A stretch of DNA of 64,000 nt from Bacillota bacterium. GTDB lineage: Bacteria > Bacillota > Clostridia > Tissierellales > Sedimentibacteraceae. The notes under the pieces are model-generated. The model was not told the DNA's origin, searched no databases, and worked only from the letters and a program-made list of their open reading frames with translations. Made by a program: the position numbers and the translations under genes. Each line of letters starts with the position of its first letter. Position 1 is the stretch's first letter. The stretch lies in the NCBI GenBank assembly GCA_023453025.1, contig JAEXUD010000028.1, positions 1 through 64,000 of the forward strand. Direction: 5' to 3'. Shown here piece after piece: positions 63,730-64,000 of the stretch.

Positions 63730-64000
63730 CTAGTCAACAAAATCACCGCCCGACACTACATCAACTATTTTAACTCCATGAAGGTATTTTTTCATTTCAG
63801 CTTTAAATAATTCACTGTCGAAAAAATACCCCGACGGAGAAACAGGATTCAAGGTTACCGCTAATACGTCAACAGAGTTTAATACCTGAACCTTTAATCC
63901 CTTTTTTCTTAGTTCATTCCATACATTAATATCTGTGAAAATTTTGGTACCATCTTCAATTATTATTGTAATGCCTCTTAAAAATTTATTTTCACCTATT
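63730..64000 (-). CDS. kamB: Aminomutase-cluster protein, partner of the MutS-like ATPase (5' end beyond window)
   Basis: The minus-strand frame is open from the window end to a TAG at 63730-63732 and gives 89 residues ending in VVSGGDFVD. It includes LNPVSPSGYFFDSELFKAEM, consistent with the small partner of the MutS-like reactivase in lysine and ornithine aminomutase clusters. Only the C-terminal part is in view, so the name rests on position and this segment. Confidence 0.65.
   Translation of the reverse strand, partial: IGENKFLRGITIIIEDGTKIFTDINVWNELRKKGLKVQVLNSVDVLAVTLNPVSPSGYFFDSELFKAEMKKYLHGVKIVDVVSGGDFVD

Overview
The window is low-GC, AT-rich DNA (about one-third G+C by eye) with strong GGAGG-type ribosome binding sites and near-consensus sigma-A promoters. 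It carries T-box riboswitches, a SpoVB-type flippase, an SLH-anchored S-layer protein, a DnaD/DnaI-type helicase-loading pair, glycyl-radical chemistry and a lysine 5,6-aminomutase cluster. Together these point to an anaerobic, probably spore-forming, amino-acid-fermenting member of the Clostridia (Sedimentibacter/Tissierellia-like). That placement is inferred from gene content, not proven.

Layout. 1-7.6 kb: an FMN-binding lipoprotein (cut by the window edge), a secreted beta-propeller protein, a DUF1540 protein, a DUF3810 membrane protein, and a dipeptide epimerase plus dipeptidase PepV pair for peptide and muropeptide turnover. 7.6-9.6 kb: a DUF819 membrane protein of visibly higher GC, preceded by a DUF3870 gene and followed by a decayed second copy of that gene's 3' end. 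9.7-12.7 kb: csoR-copA copper operon in which a complete CopZ-like domain is fused to the CopA C terminus and has its own internal start signal. 12.8-18.5 kb: a ferredoxin-fused aldo/keto reductase, a glycyl radical enzyme with its activase and an XRE-cupin regulator, then a long imperfect palindrome. 18.5-20.8 kb: SpoVB-like flippase and a CmpB-type membrane protein. 20.8-25.9 kb: branched-chain amino acid genes (ilvB, ilvC, an ACT-domain gene, and ilvA on the other strand), driven by two divergent promoters, each followed by an isoleucine-type T-box.

25.9-42 kb: a CBS-domain pyrophosphatase, the dnaI-like and dnaD-like genes, an M23 endopeptidase with an unusual lysine-rich repeat, an HD phosphohydrolase, ribosome hibernation factor, a DnaA-box cluster next to very AT-rich DNA, an HD-GYP protein, a holin-like protein, DUF523, a chemoreceptor, a small FMN-binding lipoprotein, an encapsulin nanocompartment with encapsulated ferritin, a polysaccharide deacetylase and a coiled-coil protein of unknown role. 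42-50.7 kb is the most disturbed stretch: an MNT/HEPN toxin-antitoxin pair with a frameshifted HEPN gene, an HUH (Y1) transposase beside short GC-rich repeats, the S-layer gene, a DUF308-like membrane protein, an M14 peptidase whose reading frame contains an interspersed repeat, and cinA. 50.7-64 kb: a LonB-like protease, a histidine kinase/response regulator with an ABC-2 exporter and a lipoprotein, and the kam genes (B partial, C, D, E) for lysine fermentation.

The most interesting items are the glycyl radical enzyme lacking the usual Glu two residues after its active-site Cys, the CopA-CopZ fusion with an internal start, the DnaA-box cluster away from dnaA, and the repeat families, one of which has entered a coding sequence in frame. 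The encapsulin/ferritin pair and the divergent T-boxes belong to known types but are clear and complete here.
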